A stretch of 35,814 nucleotides of DNA from Fidelibacterota bacterium (GTDB lineage: Bacteria; Fidelibacterota; Marinisomatia; SCGC-AAA003-L08; TS1B11). The position numbers were made by a program, and so were the translations under genes. The number at the start of each line of letters is the position of its first letter. Positions within the stretch are counted from its first letter, which is position 1. Below the pieces are notes generated by a model. That model ran no database searches. It was not told the DNA's origin and saw nothing but the letters and a program-made list of their open reading frames with translations. This document shows, piece after piece, positions 15,439-24,614 of the stretch. The stretch lies in assembly GCA_030640955.1 (NCBI GenBank), contig DAOWIJ010000104.1, positions 1 to 35,814 on the forward strand. Direction: 5' to 3'.

Positions 15439-17334
15439 ATGGCTGCTGATCGCAAAGACTTACTGGCGGCAGTAGAGGAAAAAGTACTGCTGTGCGATGG
15501 CGCCATGGGTACCATGATCTACGAGTCGGGGGTCTTCGTAAACCGCTGTTTCGATGAGCTCAACCTTAATGAAGGCCAGCTGATCACCAGTATTCACGAG
15601 CACTATATCCAGGCCGGGGCCGACATTATAGAGACCAACACTTTCGGGGCCAACCGGTTTAAACTGGAGAAGTTCGGTCTCGATGGCAAAGTTGACGAGA
15701 TCAACCGGAAGGCCGTGGGCCATGCCGCCAAAGCCGTTGGTGAAAAGAATGTATTCATACTCGGAGCGGTGGGACCATTGGGCCGCCCGATTGTGGCCAA
15801 CCGCGGTATTACCCCGGACCAGGCCCATGATGCCTTTGCCGAACAAGTCGCCGCTCTGTTAGCGGCCGGCGTTGACGGACTGGTATTCGAGACTATTTCA
15901 CGCCTGGGTGAGATGGCTATCGCCCTGGAGGCTGCCCGGGAGGTGAGCGGCGACATACCCATCATCGGTCAGTTCTCGTTTGCCGATGAGAACAATATCC
16001 TGGCCGGAGGCTCCATCCAGGAAGTGGTGGATTTGCTGGAAGCCAAAGGCGCCGACATAATGGGGGCCAATTGCGCCGTGGGCCCACGCACGCTCCTGGA
16101 AGTCATCACCCGGATGGCTTCCCTGACCGACAAACCGATCTCGGTTTTACCAAACGCCGGTCACCCGGAGTACGTTGATGGCAGACTGATTTATTTTGCC
16201 ACGGCGGATTATTTCGCCAAATATGCCAAACGTTTTGTTAATGCCGGCGCCAGCATTGTAGGCGGTTGCTGCGGCACTACACCGGCCCATATCAAATCCA
16301 TGGGGGCAGCCGTACGTGCGCTGGGTAAAGGCGAGCGGTCAGTAATACATGTACAGCCTGCAAAAGAGGCCGAGCGTATGCCGGTCGTGCCTTTAGCAGA
16401 CTGTTCTCCACTAGGTAAAAAGCTTGTGGAAGGCAACTTTGTTGTCAGTGTCGAGATTGATCCCCCCAAAGGGTTGGATTTGGCCAAAACCGCTGAGGGC
16501 GCCCGCCTGCTGCAGCAATCCGGCATCGATGTGGCCAACATCGCCGATGGTCCCCGGGCCACTGCCAGGATCAGCGCCCAGTCCATGGGCTTGATCCTCG
16601 AAAAGGAGCTGGGTCTGGAGACTATTCTGCATACCTCCTGCCGTGACCGTAACCTACTGGGGCTGCAGTCCGATATGCTGGGCGCCCACACCACTGGGTT
16701 CCGCAACATCCTGGCCGTCACTGGCGACCCGCCGCTGATGGGCGATTATCCCTCAGCCACAGGCGTATTTGACATCGATGCTATCGGTTTGGTGACGCTG
16801 CTGCGCAATCTCAACCAGGGGCTGGATATGGGTGGGCGCTCCATGAAGGGGCAAACCGCGTTTACGATAGGAGTAGCCGTCAACCCCGCGGCACAGAATC
16901 CGGATCGGGAGATGGACCGGCTGAAAAGGAAAATTGAAGCCGGCGCCGATTTCATGATGACCCAACCCATTTATGACCTCGATCTGCTGGACACATTCCT
17001 GAATAGTGTCCGGCCCTTGCAGATTCCGGCCCTGATAGGCATACTACCCCTGGCATCCTATCGTAATGCCGAATTTCTGCACAACGAGGTACCCGGCATG
17101 ACCATTCCTGACGATGTCCGCGAACGTATGCGTCTAGCGGAAGACAACGCCGCTGATGAAGGGATTGAAATTGCCCGTGAAATGCTCCTGGAAGTCAGGA
17201 AATCGGCCCAGGGAGTATATATTATGCCGCCGTTCAACAGATTTACCACCGCGCTGAAAGTGCTTGAAGTGGTAATGGAGGGTGGTAAATTCCCACCGGG
17301 CGGTCCAGCTGCTGTGGGCTCCACTAAAAACTGA
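15439..17334 (+). CDS. Bifunctional homocysteine S-methyltransferase / 5,10-methylenetetrahydrofolate reductase
   Basis: The 631-residue protein fuses two one-carbon enzymes. Residues 1 to about 295 form a homocysteine methyltransferase barrel with zinc ligands Cys212 (GANCAVGP) and Cys277/Cys278 (VGGCCGTTP). Residues from about 335 to 615 form a flavin-dependent methylenetetrahydrofolate reductase barrel, with VEIDPPKG at 339, LAVTGDPP and a MMTQPIYD segment. The same architecture occurs in B. subtilis YitJ. The product could reduce methylene-THF to methyl-THF and use a methyl donor to make methionine; whether the first domain uses methyl-THF directly or another donor is unknown. It starts two bases after the hydrolase. 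Confidence 0.93.
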   Translation: MAADRKDLLAAVEEKVLLCDGAMGTMIYESGVFVNRCFDELNLNEGQLITSIHEHYIQAGADIIETNTFGANRFKLEKFGLDGKVDEINRKAVGHAAKAVGEKNVFILGAVGPLGRPIVANRGITPDQAHDAFAEQVAALLAAGVDGLVFETISRLGEMAIALEAAREVSGDIPIIGQFSFADENNILAGGSIQEVVDLLEAKGADIMGANCAVGPRTLLEVITRMASLTDKPISVLPNAGHPEYVDGRLIYFATADYFAKYAKRFVNAGASIVGGCCGTTPAHIKSMGAAVRALGKGERSVIHVQPAKEAERMPVVPLADCSPLGKKLVEGNFVVSVEIDPPKGLDLAKTAEGARLLQQSGIDVANIADGPRATARISAQSMGLILEKELGLETILHTSCRDRNLLGLQSDMLGAHTTGFRNILAVTGDPPLMGDYPSATGVFDIDAIGLVTLLRNLNQGLDMGGRSMKGQTAFTIGVAVNPAAQNPDREMDRLKRKIEAGADFMMTQPIYDLDLLDTFLNSVRPLQIPALIGILPLASYRNAEFLHNEVPGMTIPDDVRERMRLAEDNAADEGIEIAREMLLEVRKSAQGVYIMPPFNRFTTALKVLEVVMEGGKFPPGGPAAVGSTKN

Positions 17335-17365
17335 CCGCCGGAACGATATCCCGGGAGAACTGGTT

Positions 17366-18676
17366 ATGACAACGAGTTTCAGCTTACACGAGCTGGAAAA
17401 ATACTTCGACAATTTGGATGTACCGCTTCAGGAGACCCACTGCCTGGTGGCCTTTTCCGGCGGCCTGGATTCGACGGTCCTGGCCCGGGCGATGATGGAG
17501 CTGGCTCGCCTGAGGGGTGGCAAAATTACGCTGGCACACGTCAACCACCGCCTGCGCCAGTCAGCTGCGGATGATGAGACCTTCTGCCGTTCATTTGCCA
17601 CAGACTTCAATGTGCCCCTGGTCGTTTGTCAGCTTGATTCGAGTGGGCGCGGGTCCGAATCGGTTGAAGCCTGGGCCCGTCGGGAGCGTTATGCAGCCTT
17701 GGAGAACATCGCCCACAATGTCGGTGCACAGTGGATTCTTACGGGGCATCATGCCGATGATCAGGCCGAAACGGTCCTGATGCGACTCAGGCAACAGGCC
17801 CCGTTTATCACTATGGCCGGCATCAGACCACGCCGGGGCAGGATTCTCCGGCCGTTGTTGGAGTTCACCCGCGCGGCGCTGCATACCTGGGCACAGGGCC
17901 ATGATCTGGTGTGGATCGAGGATCCGAGCAATGAAGATAGGGCCTATCTGCGCAACCGGCTGCGCTTAGACGATCTGACTGCTTTACGACGGCAGAATCC
18001 CGGCGCGGTAGATGCCCTTACTGGTTTGGCGGGACTGGCCCAGCAATATGAACACAGCTGTGCCCGAGAGGCAGAAGAACTGCTGCGGCAGTCAACGGCT
18101 GATCCGGTTGCGGGGATCCTCTCATTCCCTCTGAAGGCCGTTCGCTCTCAGGCAGACGATGTTCTCCGGCTGGCGATTTACTCCACGTTGGAGCAATACT
18201 TTGCCGCTACAGACCGCTTAAGTGGGGCACACTGGCATAGTTTACGCCAATTTGTCCGGTTTGCTGAGACAGGCAAGGTTTTTGACATCACTAAAAATGT
18301 AAAAATGCTGAAGGACCGGGAAGCGCTGTTGCTGTTTGATCCGCTGGCAAACGTATCTCCGGAACCCAGGCGATTACGGCCGGGTAAAACTACTTGGGGC
18401 GGTCATTTATTAGAAGTTGCCGGCCATGACGGCAAAGTGGATGATTTATCCCTCAGCCTGCGCAGCTGGCACAGTGGTGACCGCCTGGCAAACGGACGGC
18501 ATGGTAAAGGGAAATTAGTAAGTGATATTTTTATCAACGGGCGCGTGAACAGGCTGGATAAACAGCAGTGGCCGATGGTAACTGATGAGCATGATCGGGT
18601 CATCTGGGTACCGGGACTGATGGATCCCCGCAAACAACTGGAATATTCGAACTGGAAAATTAAATGGCAGCACTAA
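17366..18676 (+). CDS. tilS: tRNA(Ile)-lysidine synthase
   Basis: TilS adds lysine to C34 of the CAU anticodon of tRNA-Ile2, so that it reads AUA. The 436-residue protein has the PP-loop ATP motif SGGLDST at 31-37, the AHVNHRLR segment that follows it, TGHHADDQAETVLMRL in the middle, and a C-terminal TilS domain with the SGDRLANGRHGKGKLVSDIF segment that recognises tRNA. The ATG at 17366 was chosen because GGGAGA lies eight bases upstream; an in-frame ATG at 17282 lies inside the preceding gene. The 3' end overlaps hpt by 13 bases. The tilS-hpt-ftsH order is common in bacteria. Confidence 0.94.
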   Translation: MTTSFSLHELEKYFDNLDVPLQETHCLVAFSGGLDSTVLARAMMELARLRGGKITLAHVNHRLRQSAADDETFCRSFATDFNVPLVVCQLDSSGRGSESVEAWARRERYAALENIAHNVGAQWILTGHHADDQAETVLMRLRQQAPFITMAGIRPRRGRILRPLLEFTRAALHTWAQGHDLVWIEDPSNEDRAYLRNRLRLDDLTALRRQNPGAVDALTGLAGLAQQYEHSCAREAEELLRQSTADPVAGILSFPLKAVRSQADDVLRLAIYSTLEQYFAATDRLSGAHWHSLRQFVRFAETGKVFDITKNVKMLKDREALLLFDPLANVSPEPRRLRPGKTTWGGHLLEVAGHDGKVDDLSLSLRSWHSGDRLANGRHGKGKLVSDIFINGRVNRLDKQQWPMVTDEHDRVIWVPGLMDPRKQLEYSNWKIKWQH

Positions 18677-19239
18677 GTACATCTGAAGTGGAATTACCAG
18701 CATCAAGCCGTTTTGCCGGTCAGAAGCTGGAAATTTCTATCACGGAAGACGATATTCACCGGCGTGTGAAGGAGTTGGCTGACGCAATTTCCCATGATTT
18801 TCGTGGGAAACAGCCCATTATGATCGGGGTCCTGAATGGCTCATTCATTTTCATGGCCGATCTGGTCAGGGCCCTGGACATCGACTTCGAGGTGGATTTT
18901 ATCAAGTTATCTTCTTATGGCAAAGATACCGCCACATCCGGAACCGTAAGGCTGCTGAAAGATATCAGCGCCGATATTACCGGACGCGATGTAATCGTGG
19001 TGGAGGATATCGTCGATACCGGCCTGACCCTTAAATTCCTGCGCGCCAGGATGACCGAGGCTGGGCCGACGTCAGTCACTTTTGTTTCCCTTTTATTGAA
19101 GGAGGAAGTGGCAAATTTGGACTTTCCCCTTGATTATGTTGGATTTAACATCCCTAACCGGTTCGTGGTGGGATACGGCCTGGACGCCGATCAGAAAATG
19201 CGCGGTCTCGGTTCGCTGTATGCCTTCAAGGAGAATTAG
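18664..19239 (+). CDS. hpt: Hypoxanthine phosphoribosyltransferase
   Basis: This 191-residue purine salvage enzyme converts hypoxanthine or guanine and PRPP to IMP or GMP. The PRPP-binding loop is VVEDIVDTGLT (112-122), the N-terminal loop is VLNGSFIFMADL, the flexible-loop segment is KLSSYGKDTATSG, and the C-terminal purine pocket is VGFNIPNRFVVGYGLD. About 15 residues precede the usual family start, but the ATG at 18664 is the only in-frame methionine before the conserved core. It overlaps tilS by 13 bases and ends two bases before ftsH. Confidence 0.94.
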   Translation: MAALSTSEVELPASSRFAGQKLEISITEDDIHRRVKELADAISHDFRGKQPIMIGVLNGSFIFMADLVRALDIDFEVDFIKLSSYGKDTATSGTVRLLKDISADITGRDVIVVEDIVDTGLTLKFLRARMTEAGPTSVTFVSLLLKEEVANLDFPLDYVGFNIPNRFVVGYGLDADQKMRGLGSLYAFKEN

Positions 19240-19241
19240 AT

Positions 19242-21368
19242 ATGGCAACAGGTGATGGCGGAAAAAAAATAAGGAAAGGGGCCCCGAAAAAGTCTCCACC
19301 TCCGAGGAAGCGGGTAAAGCCCGCCCCCTCCAGCAGTCGTGGCAAAAGCGGTGAAAAAACGCCGGAGGGTAAAGGTCCGGGGGGACAGTTACCGGGTGGT
19401 TTCCAGATGGGCCGCGCCTTCAAAACCAGTCTTGGCTGGCTGGCGATCGTGCTGTTGGCGTTCATGTTGGCCAGTATATTTTCCACTGATACCGGAGTTA
19501 AACAGGCGACCTTTACAGATCTCCAGGAATATGTTCGCGATCGTCAGGTTGCTTCGGCCGTTATCACCGGATATGAGTTTCGGGGGCGTTTTCAGGAACC
19601 CCTCGAAGCTGTCAGTTTAACCGGGAAGGTGCAGCGTTATTCGGAGTTCAAGACGGTCCTGCCGTACGTTGACAGCGAACTGGTAAAGAGCTGGCAGGAA
19701 AACGGCCTCGAGTTTGAGTTCAAGGATAAAAGTCCCGGCTGGTTCGATTATATCTGGAGCGCCTGGCCGCTGCTGCTGATTGTTTTCTTCTGGTTCTTTA
19801 TTATGCGCCGCATGCAAGGTGGAATGGGCGGACAATCGGGCATTTTCAGTTTTGGCAAAAGCAAGGCCAAACTGGTTACCCCGGAGCGCTCCAAGGTAAC
19901 CTTCGATGATGTGGCCGGCGCTGATGAGGCCAAAGAAGAGTTAATGGAAATAATAGAATTCCTCAAGAATCCGCAGCACTTTGCCCGGCTGGGCGGCAAA
20001 ATACCCAAGGGAGCCTTGCTGTTGGGTCCTCCGGGAACAGGCAAAACACTTCTGGCGCGGGCCGTAGCAGGTGAAGCAGCGGTACCCTTCTTCAGTCTAT
20101 CAGGCGCCGACTTTGTGGAAATGTTTGTCGGTGTGGGCGCCAGCCGGGTTCGCGACCTGTTTGAAAACGGCAAGAAAAACGCACCCGCGATCATATTTAT
20201 CGATGAGATCGATGCCGTGGGCCGGACCCGAGGCGCCGGTTTGGGTGGCGGTCATGATGAACGCGAACAGACCCTGAACCAGCTGCTGGTGGAAATGGAC
20301 GGGTTCGAGACCGATACCGGCGTGATTTTGCTGGCGTCTACCAACCGTCCTGACGTGCTGGATAAGGCGCTGCTGCGGCCCGGCCGTTTCGACAGGCAGA
20401 TCATAGTGGATATCCCGGGCCGGAGAGGTCGCGAGGGTATCCTGAAAGTGCACACTAAAGACATCCCGCTGGCAAAGGACGTAGATCTGGGCGTACTGGC
20501 TCGCTCCACACCGGGCTTGGTGGGCGCTGATCTGGCCAACCTGGTCAATGAAGCCGCCCTTTTAGCTGCCAGAAAAAATAAAGATGAAGTCTTTATGGAA
20601 GACATTGAGGATGCCAAGGATAAAGTGATGATGGGGGTTGAGCGCAAAAGCGTCATTTTATCCGAAGATGAGCGCAAAACCACGGCCTATCATGAAGCGG
20701 GGCATGCTCTGGTGGCTTACCATACTGTTGAGGCTGACCCGTTGCACAAAATCACCATTATCCCCAGAGGCCGCTCCCTGGGTGTTACCGCCCAGCTGCC
20801 CATCGATGATAAGCACAGTTACTCTCGTACTTACATCATGGGCCGGCTCGACATATTAATGGGAGGCAGAGTAGCCGAGCAGGTAATTTTCAACGAAATG
20901 ACCACCGGAGCGGGCAACGATCTGGAAATAGCTACGGACCTGGCGCGCCGCATGGTGGTGGAATGGGGTATGAGCGATAAAGTTGGTCCCACCACGCTCG
21001 GTAAAACCGATCAGGAACTGTTTCTCGGCCGGGAGATACAGCAAGCCAAAAATGTCAGCGAGGAAACCGCCCGCACTATCGATAATGAGATCAAGGCCTT
21101 CGTCCGCGATGCTGAAAAGCACGCCAAAAAGATCATCACCGACAATATTGACCAGCTCCGGCTGCTGGGCGAAGCTCTGTTGAAACACGAGACTCTGCAC
21201 GGCGATGATATCCCCCGGCTATTTGATGGGAAACCGCTGCAGCTGGTATCTTCTGTCAACGGCAAGAAGAAAAGCCGAAAATCCGCCAAGCGAAAATCGG
21301 CTACAGATGGCAAAGTGAAAGCTAAATCAAAGGCACAGGCAGTTTCAAAAGAGGACGCTAAGAGCTAA
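19242..21368 (+). CDS. ftsH: ATP-dependent zinc metalloprotease FtsH
   Basis: FtsH is a hexameric inner-membrane AAA+ protease that degrades misfolded membrane proteins and some regulators. The 708-residue protein has two membrane helices (about 64-82 and 170-188) around a periplasmic domain, an AAA domain with Walker A GPPGTGKT (262-269), Walker B IIFIDEID and a second region of homology ([19 protein letters not shown]), then a peptidase domain with zinc motif HEAGH (484-488). Two additions stand out: a 55-residue N-terminal segment very rich in Lys, Pro, Gly and Ser before the first helix, and a Lys/Ser-rich C-terminal tail (about 675-708). Both are probably disordered. Confidence 0.97.
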   Translation: MATGDGGKKIRKGAPKKSPPPRKRVKPAPSSSRGKSGEKTPEGKGPGGQLPGGFQMGRAFKTSLGWLAIVLLAFMLASIFSTDTGVKQATFTDLQEYVRDRQVASAVITGYEFRGRFQEPLEAVSLTGKVQRYSEFKTVLPYVDSELVKSWQENGLEFEFKDKSPGWFDYIWSAWPLLLIVFFWFFIMRRMQGGMGGQSGIFSFGKSKAKLVTPERSKVTFDDVAGADEAKEELMEIIEFLKNPQHFARLGGKIPKGALLLGPPGTGKTLLARAVAGEAAVPFFSLSGADFVEMFVGVGASRVRDLFENGKKNAPAIIFIDEIDAVGRTRGAGLGGGHDEREQTLNQLLVEMDGFETDTGVILLASTNRPDVLDKALLRPGRFDRQIIVDIPGRRGREGILKVHTKDIPLAKDVDLGVLARSTPGLVGADLANLVNEAALLAARKNKDEVFMEDIEDAKDKVMMGVERKSVILSEDERKTTAYHEAGHALVAYHTVEADPLHKITIIPRGRSLGVTAQLPIDDKHSYSRTYIMGRLDILMGGRVAEQVIFNEMTTGAGNDLEIATDLARRMVVEWGMSDKVGPTTLGKTDQELFLGREIQQAKNVSEETARTIDNEIKAFVRDAEKHAKKIITDNIDQLRLLGEALLKHETLHGDDIPRLFDGKPLQLVSSVNGKKKSRKSAKRKSATDGKVKAKSKAQAVSKEDAKS

Positions 21369-21372
21369 TTAC

Positions 21373-22581
21373 TTGACCGCTATTCGTGAAATAATAACTG
21401 ATTCGGCTCAGGATATACAGAATGAGTTCGATTCGTTAAACGTTGACCGTGGCGGAAGCGGGATCATGATGCCCAAATCACGCTTCCACCTGATACGGGT
21501 CAGAGGCCTTAAATCCCCCGCGGCGAACATTCTGAAGCAGGAACTGCTCAGCCTTGGTGGCGAATGTGCTACCGGCCAGCAGGTTATCCTGGGCGATCCC
21601 GAACCGGGTGACGCGCTTATCATGGGCACCCGGAAGCAATTGGACCAACTGGTACCCAAACTCAAGTCACAGCCGTTCGGCCTCAAATCATTGGCCCGTG
21701 AATTGGCCGATTTCCTGAGCAGTGACAACGGCAAGCACAGCCATATCCCAGGCCCCCTAGCCGACCTGGGGGGAACTCCGGAAAACCTGCCGCTGATTAT
21801 GGGAGTCCTGAATGTGACGGATGATTCCTTCAGTGACGGCGGGGAGTATCTTGATCCGGATATGGCTGTTGAGCATGCCCTAAAGATGGTCGCGGATGGC
21901 GCGGATATAATCGATGTCGGTGGCGAGTCAACACGGCCCGGTTCGGACTCTGTTCCAGCTGACCGGGAAATGGCTCGCATATTGCCGGTTATCGAGCGCT
22001 TGAGCGCCAATTGCGAGCTGCCGATATCCGTCGATACAAAGAAGGCCCCCGTTGCCCGGACCGCCCTGGAAGCGGGAGCCCAGCTGGTTAACGATGTCAG
22101 CGGCGGCCGCCATGATCCTGAGATCCTGGAACTGGTTGCCACGATCGGCTGTCCTTACATTCTCATGCACATGCAGGGGGTACCGAAAACCATGCAGTCC
22201 AACCCCCAGTATGAATTACTGATGGATGATCTGCATCACTTCTTCAGCGAGCGTTTGGACGTGGCGCTGAAAACCGGAGTGAGCGCAGATCGGATTATCC
22301 TGGACCCGGGCATAGGATTTGGGAAAAGCCGCCGTGATAATTACGAGATATTGCGGCGTTTGCGGGAGCTGAAAGTGTTCGGCCGCCCCTTACTGGTGGG
22401 CGCCTCGCGAAAATCATTCCTGCAGAATTCTGCTGGAGATAACCCCCCGGAAAGAATTGATGAATCGGTGGCTGCCGGTACGATTGCCATGGCAAACGGC
22501 GCCTCAATTTTACGCGTCCACGACGTACGGCCGGCGCTAAAGGCCCGCGTGGTCCACCAGGGAATGAGGGCGTCCTTATGA
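21373..22581 (+). CDS. folP: Dihydropteroate synthase with N-terminal extension
   Basis: DHPS joins 7,8-dihydropterin pyrophosphate and p-aminobenzoate in folate synthesis. The barrel begins near residue 137 with LIMGVLNVTDDSFSDGG (Asp where Pro is usual), then DVGGESTRPG, ISVDT, NDVSGG, LMHMQG, ILDPGIGFGK and VGASRKSFL, with RVHDV at the end. All pterin and phosphate motifs are present. Before the barrel there are about 130 residues, including AANILKQELLSLGGE and KSQPFGLKSLA, a domain seen in some DHPS proteins. The start is TTG at 21373, four bases after ftsH. The stop overlaps cdaA. Folate supply here complements the MTHFR-fusion gene upstream. Confidence 0.94.
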   Translation: MTAIREIITDSAQDIQNEFDSLNVDRGGSGIMMPKSRFHLIRVRGLKSPAANILKQELLSLGGECATGQQVILGDPEPGDALIMGTRKQLDQLVPKLKSQPFGLKSLARELADFLSSDNGKHSHIPGPLADLGGTPENLPLIMGVLNVTDDSFSDGGEYLDPDMAVEHALKMVADGADIIDVGGESTRPGSDSVPADREMARILPVIERLSANCELPISVDTKKAPVARTALEAGAQLVNDVSGGRHDPEILELVATIGCPYILMHMQGVPKTMQSNPQYELLMDDLHHFFSERLDVALKTGVSADRIILDPGIGFGKSRRDNYEILRRLRELKVFGRPLLVGASRKSFLQNSAGDNPPERIDESVAAGTIAMANGASILRVHDVRPALKARVVHQGMRASL

Positions 22582-23357
22582 ATCTTGAGCTGTTTAAAGT
22601 CGGATTTGTCCCTGTATCGCTGTTCGATGTGATCGATATCATGGTTGTATCGTGGCTGTTTTACGTGCTGTATCAGTATTTTAAGAACACCAGGGCGGGC
22701 CAGATGCTGCTGGGACTGATTGTATTGGTGGTAGTATCACTGCTGGCCCGGCTACTCAACCTGAACGCCCTTTCCTGGTTGATGCGTATGGTCCAGACGG
22801 TCTGGGTGGTGGCGTTTGTGATCCTGTTCCAGCCGGAATTGCGCCGCCTGCTGGTGTATATCGGCCAGATGCCGATTATTCGGGGACTACTTCGAGGCGC
22901 AGGCGACCAGACTATTGATGCAGTCGTCAACGGGGCTTTTGAGCTTGCCGCTCGCGGTTGGGGAGGTTTGATGGTGATTCAGCGTGACTCCGGTTTGCGT
23001 GTCTATAAAGAAAACGGTATTTCCCTGCACGCCGATATCTCCAGGGAGCTGCTCATATCGCTTTTTAATCCTGCCTCGCCCATGCACGATGGCGCCGCTA
23101 TTATCCAGAACGAGGTGGTTGAAACCGCCAAAAGCATTCTGCCCCTGAGCGAAAGCGAAACCGTGGCTGTTGACATGGGTACCCGGCACCGGGCGGCGCT
23201 GGGATTAACGGAGGAATCCGATGCCCTGGTAGTGGTGGTATCCGAGGAGAAACGGCAGGTCTCCCTGGCAGTCGACGGTCATTTTCACCGTGATCTGGAT
23301 GAGGCTGATCTCAGGGGGCATTTGAACCGGCTGGTATCGATCAGCGGCGGTGAGTGA
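22578..23357 (+). CDS. cdaA: Diadenylate cyclase (c-di-AMP synthase), CdaA type
   Basis: CdaA condenses two ATP into cyclic di-AMP, which commonly controls potassium and osmolyte transport. The 259-residue protein has three N-terminal membrane helices (about 17-33, 43-60, 68-86), a short coiled region (FQPELRRLLVYIG) and a DisA_N catalytic domain with DGA at 171-173 and RHR at 203-205 (GTRHRAALG), both needed for catalysis. Its ATG overlaps the folP stop, a pairing familiar in Bacteroidetes/Chlorobi-type genomes. The DHH/DHHA1 protein at the left edge could be related to c-di-AMP turnover, but this is only a guess. Confidence 0.94.
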   Translation: MNLELFKVGFVPVSLFDVIDIMVVSWLFYVLYQYFKNTRAGQMLLGLIVLVVVSLLARLLNLNALSWLMRMVQTVWVVAFVILFQPELRRLLVYIGQMPIIRGLLRGAGDQTIDAVVNGAFELAARGWGGLMVIQRDSGLRVYKENGISLHADISRELLISLFNPASPMHDGAAIIQNEVVETAKSILPLSESETVAVDMGTRHRAALGLTEESDALVVVVSEEKRQVSLAVDGHFHRDLDEADLRGHLNRLVSISGGE

Positions 23358-23457
23358 CCTTTACCGAAGCACCCATAAGTTGTCCGGCCCATTTCAAGCT
23401 ACCATTTGATGACAAACACTTCGAACTTTAGCATCAGTTATTTCCGTAGTAATTATA

Positions 23458-24580
23458 ATGAGTAAAACCTTCGAATCATATCGCGATGACTTTCAAACCC
23501 TGGAGCCGCGCTACCAGGAACTTTGGAGGTACCTTTGACCTCGCCGAATTAAAAGACCGGATCACCACGCTGCAATCGGAAACGGCCGAGCCGGGCTTCT
23601 GGGACGATCAGAAGTCGGCCCAGACCGTCCTGAAGAAAATCAGCAGGCTTGAAAAAGAGCTCCGGATGTGGGAGCGATTGCGCGAATTTCATGACGAGGT
23701 AGAGATACACCTGGAACTTCTCCAGGAAGCAGGATCCGGTGAAGCGGCGTCTGATGCCCTGGAGGCGTTATCACAATACGGGTCCGATCTGGATTTTGCC
23801 GAGGTTCGCCACCTGTTGAGCGATCCTGACGATGAGAAAGATGCCATCCTGACTATTCATCCCGGGGCCGGTGGCACGGAATCACAGGACTGGGCGGCCA
23901 TGCTGCAGCGTCTGTATATCAGGTGGATCGAGCGGCACGGCTACCAGTATGAAATCCTGGATATTCAACCGGGAGAGGAAGCCGGTATCAAGGACGTGAC
24001 CATTGAAGTAAAGGGTCAGCACACCTATGGTTATTTAAAGGCCGAGGCGGGTGTGCACCGCCTGGTACGCATCTCGCCGTTCGACGCCCAGGCCAGAAGA
24101 CACACCTCATTTGCGTCCGTTTTTGTGTATCCCGCGGCCGAAGACAATGTTGAGATAGAAGTAAATGAAAAGGACCTGCGCATCGATACTTACCGGGCCA
24201 GCGGCGCCGGTGGGCAGCACGTTAATAAAACCGATTCGGCTGTGAGGATTACCCACATCCCCACCGGCATAGTGGCGCAGTGCCAGAATGAACGCAGCCA
24301 GATGAAGAACAAAGCTACCGCCATGAAAATCCTCAAATCCCGCCTCTACGATTTGAGGCGGGCAGAGCAGGATGCCGCGAAACAGAAGATGGAAGAAACC
24401 AAAATGGACGTGGCCTTCGGCAGCCAGATTCGCTCGTACGTGTTTCAGCCCTACACGATGGTAAAAGATCACCGCACCAAGGAGGAGTCGGGTAATATCC
24501 AGGCGGTCATGGACGGTGACATCGATAGTTTTCTGCGGGCCTTTTTGCTGCAAAATGCCAGGCCGGCGACCCAAAAGTAA
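23458..24580 (+). CDS. prfB: Peptide chain release factor 2, expressed by +1 programmed frameshift
   Basis: RF2 terminates translation at UGA and UAA. The coding sequence is two frames: 23458-23535 (26 codons ending RYL, followed by in-frame TGA 23536-23538) and 23537-24580, giving 373 residues after skipping one T at 23536. The first frame encodes MSKTFESYRDDFQ..., matching the RF2 N-terminal helix. The rest contains the stop-codon tripeptide SPF (RISPFDAQ), which identifies RF2 rather than RF1, and the peptidyl-hydrolysis motif GGQ at 251-253. The frame beginning at ATG 23486 gives a poor N-terminus and is not the real start. No obvious Shine-Dalgarno precedes ATG 23458. A 100-bp gap separates it from cdaA. 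Confidence 0.93.
23525..23539 (+). promoter_or_regulatory. prfB programmed +1 frameshift site
   Basis: GGAGG at 23525-23529 acts as an internal Shine-Dalgarno-like element, followed by a 3-base spacer (TAC) and CTTTGAC at 23533-23539. This is the same geometry as the E. coli prfB site. The ribosome slips from CTT onto TTT when RF2 is scarce, giving autoregulation of RF2. Confidence 0.93.
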
Positions 24581-24614
24581 CATCTGGCATATCAACAGAC
24601 AGGATAACAAATTC

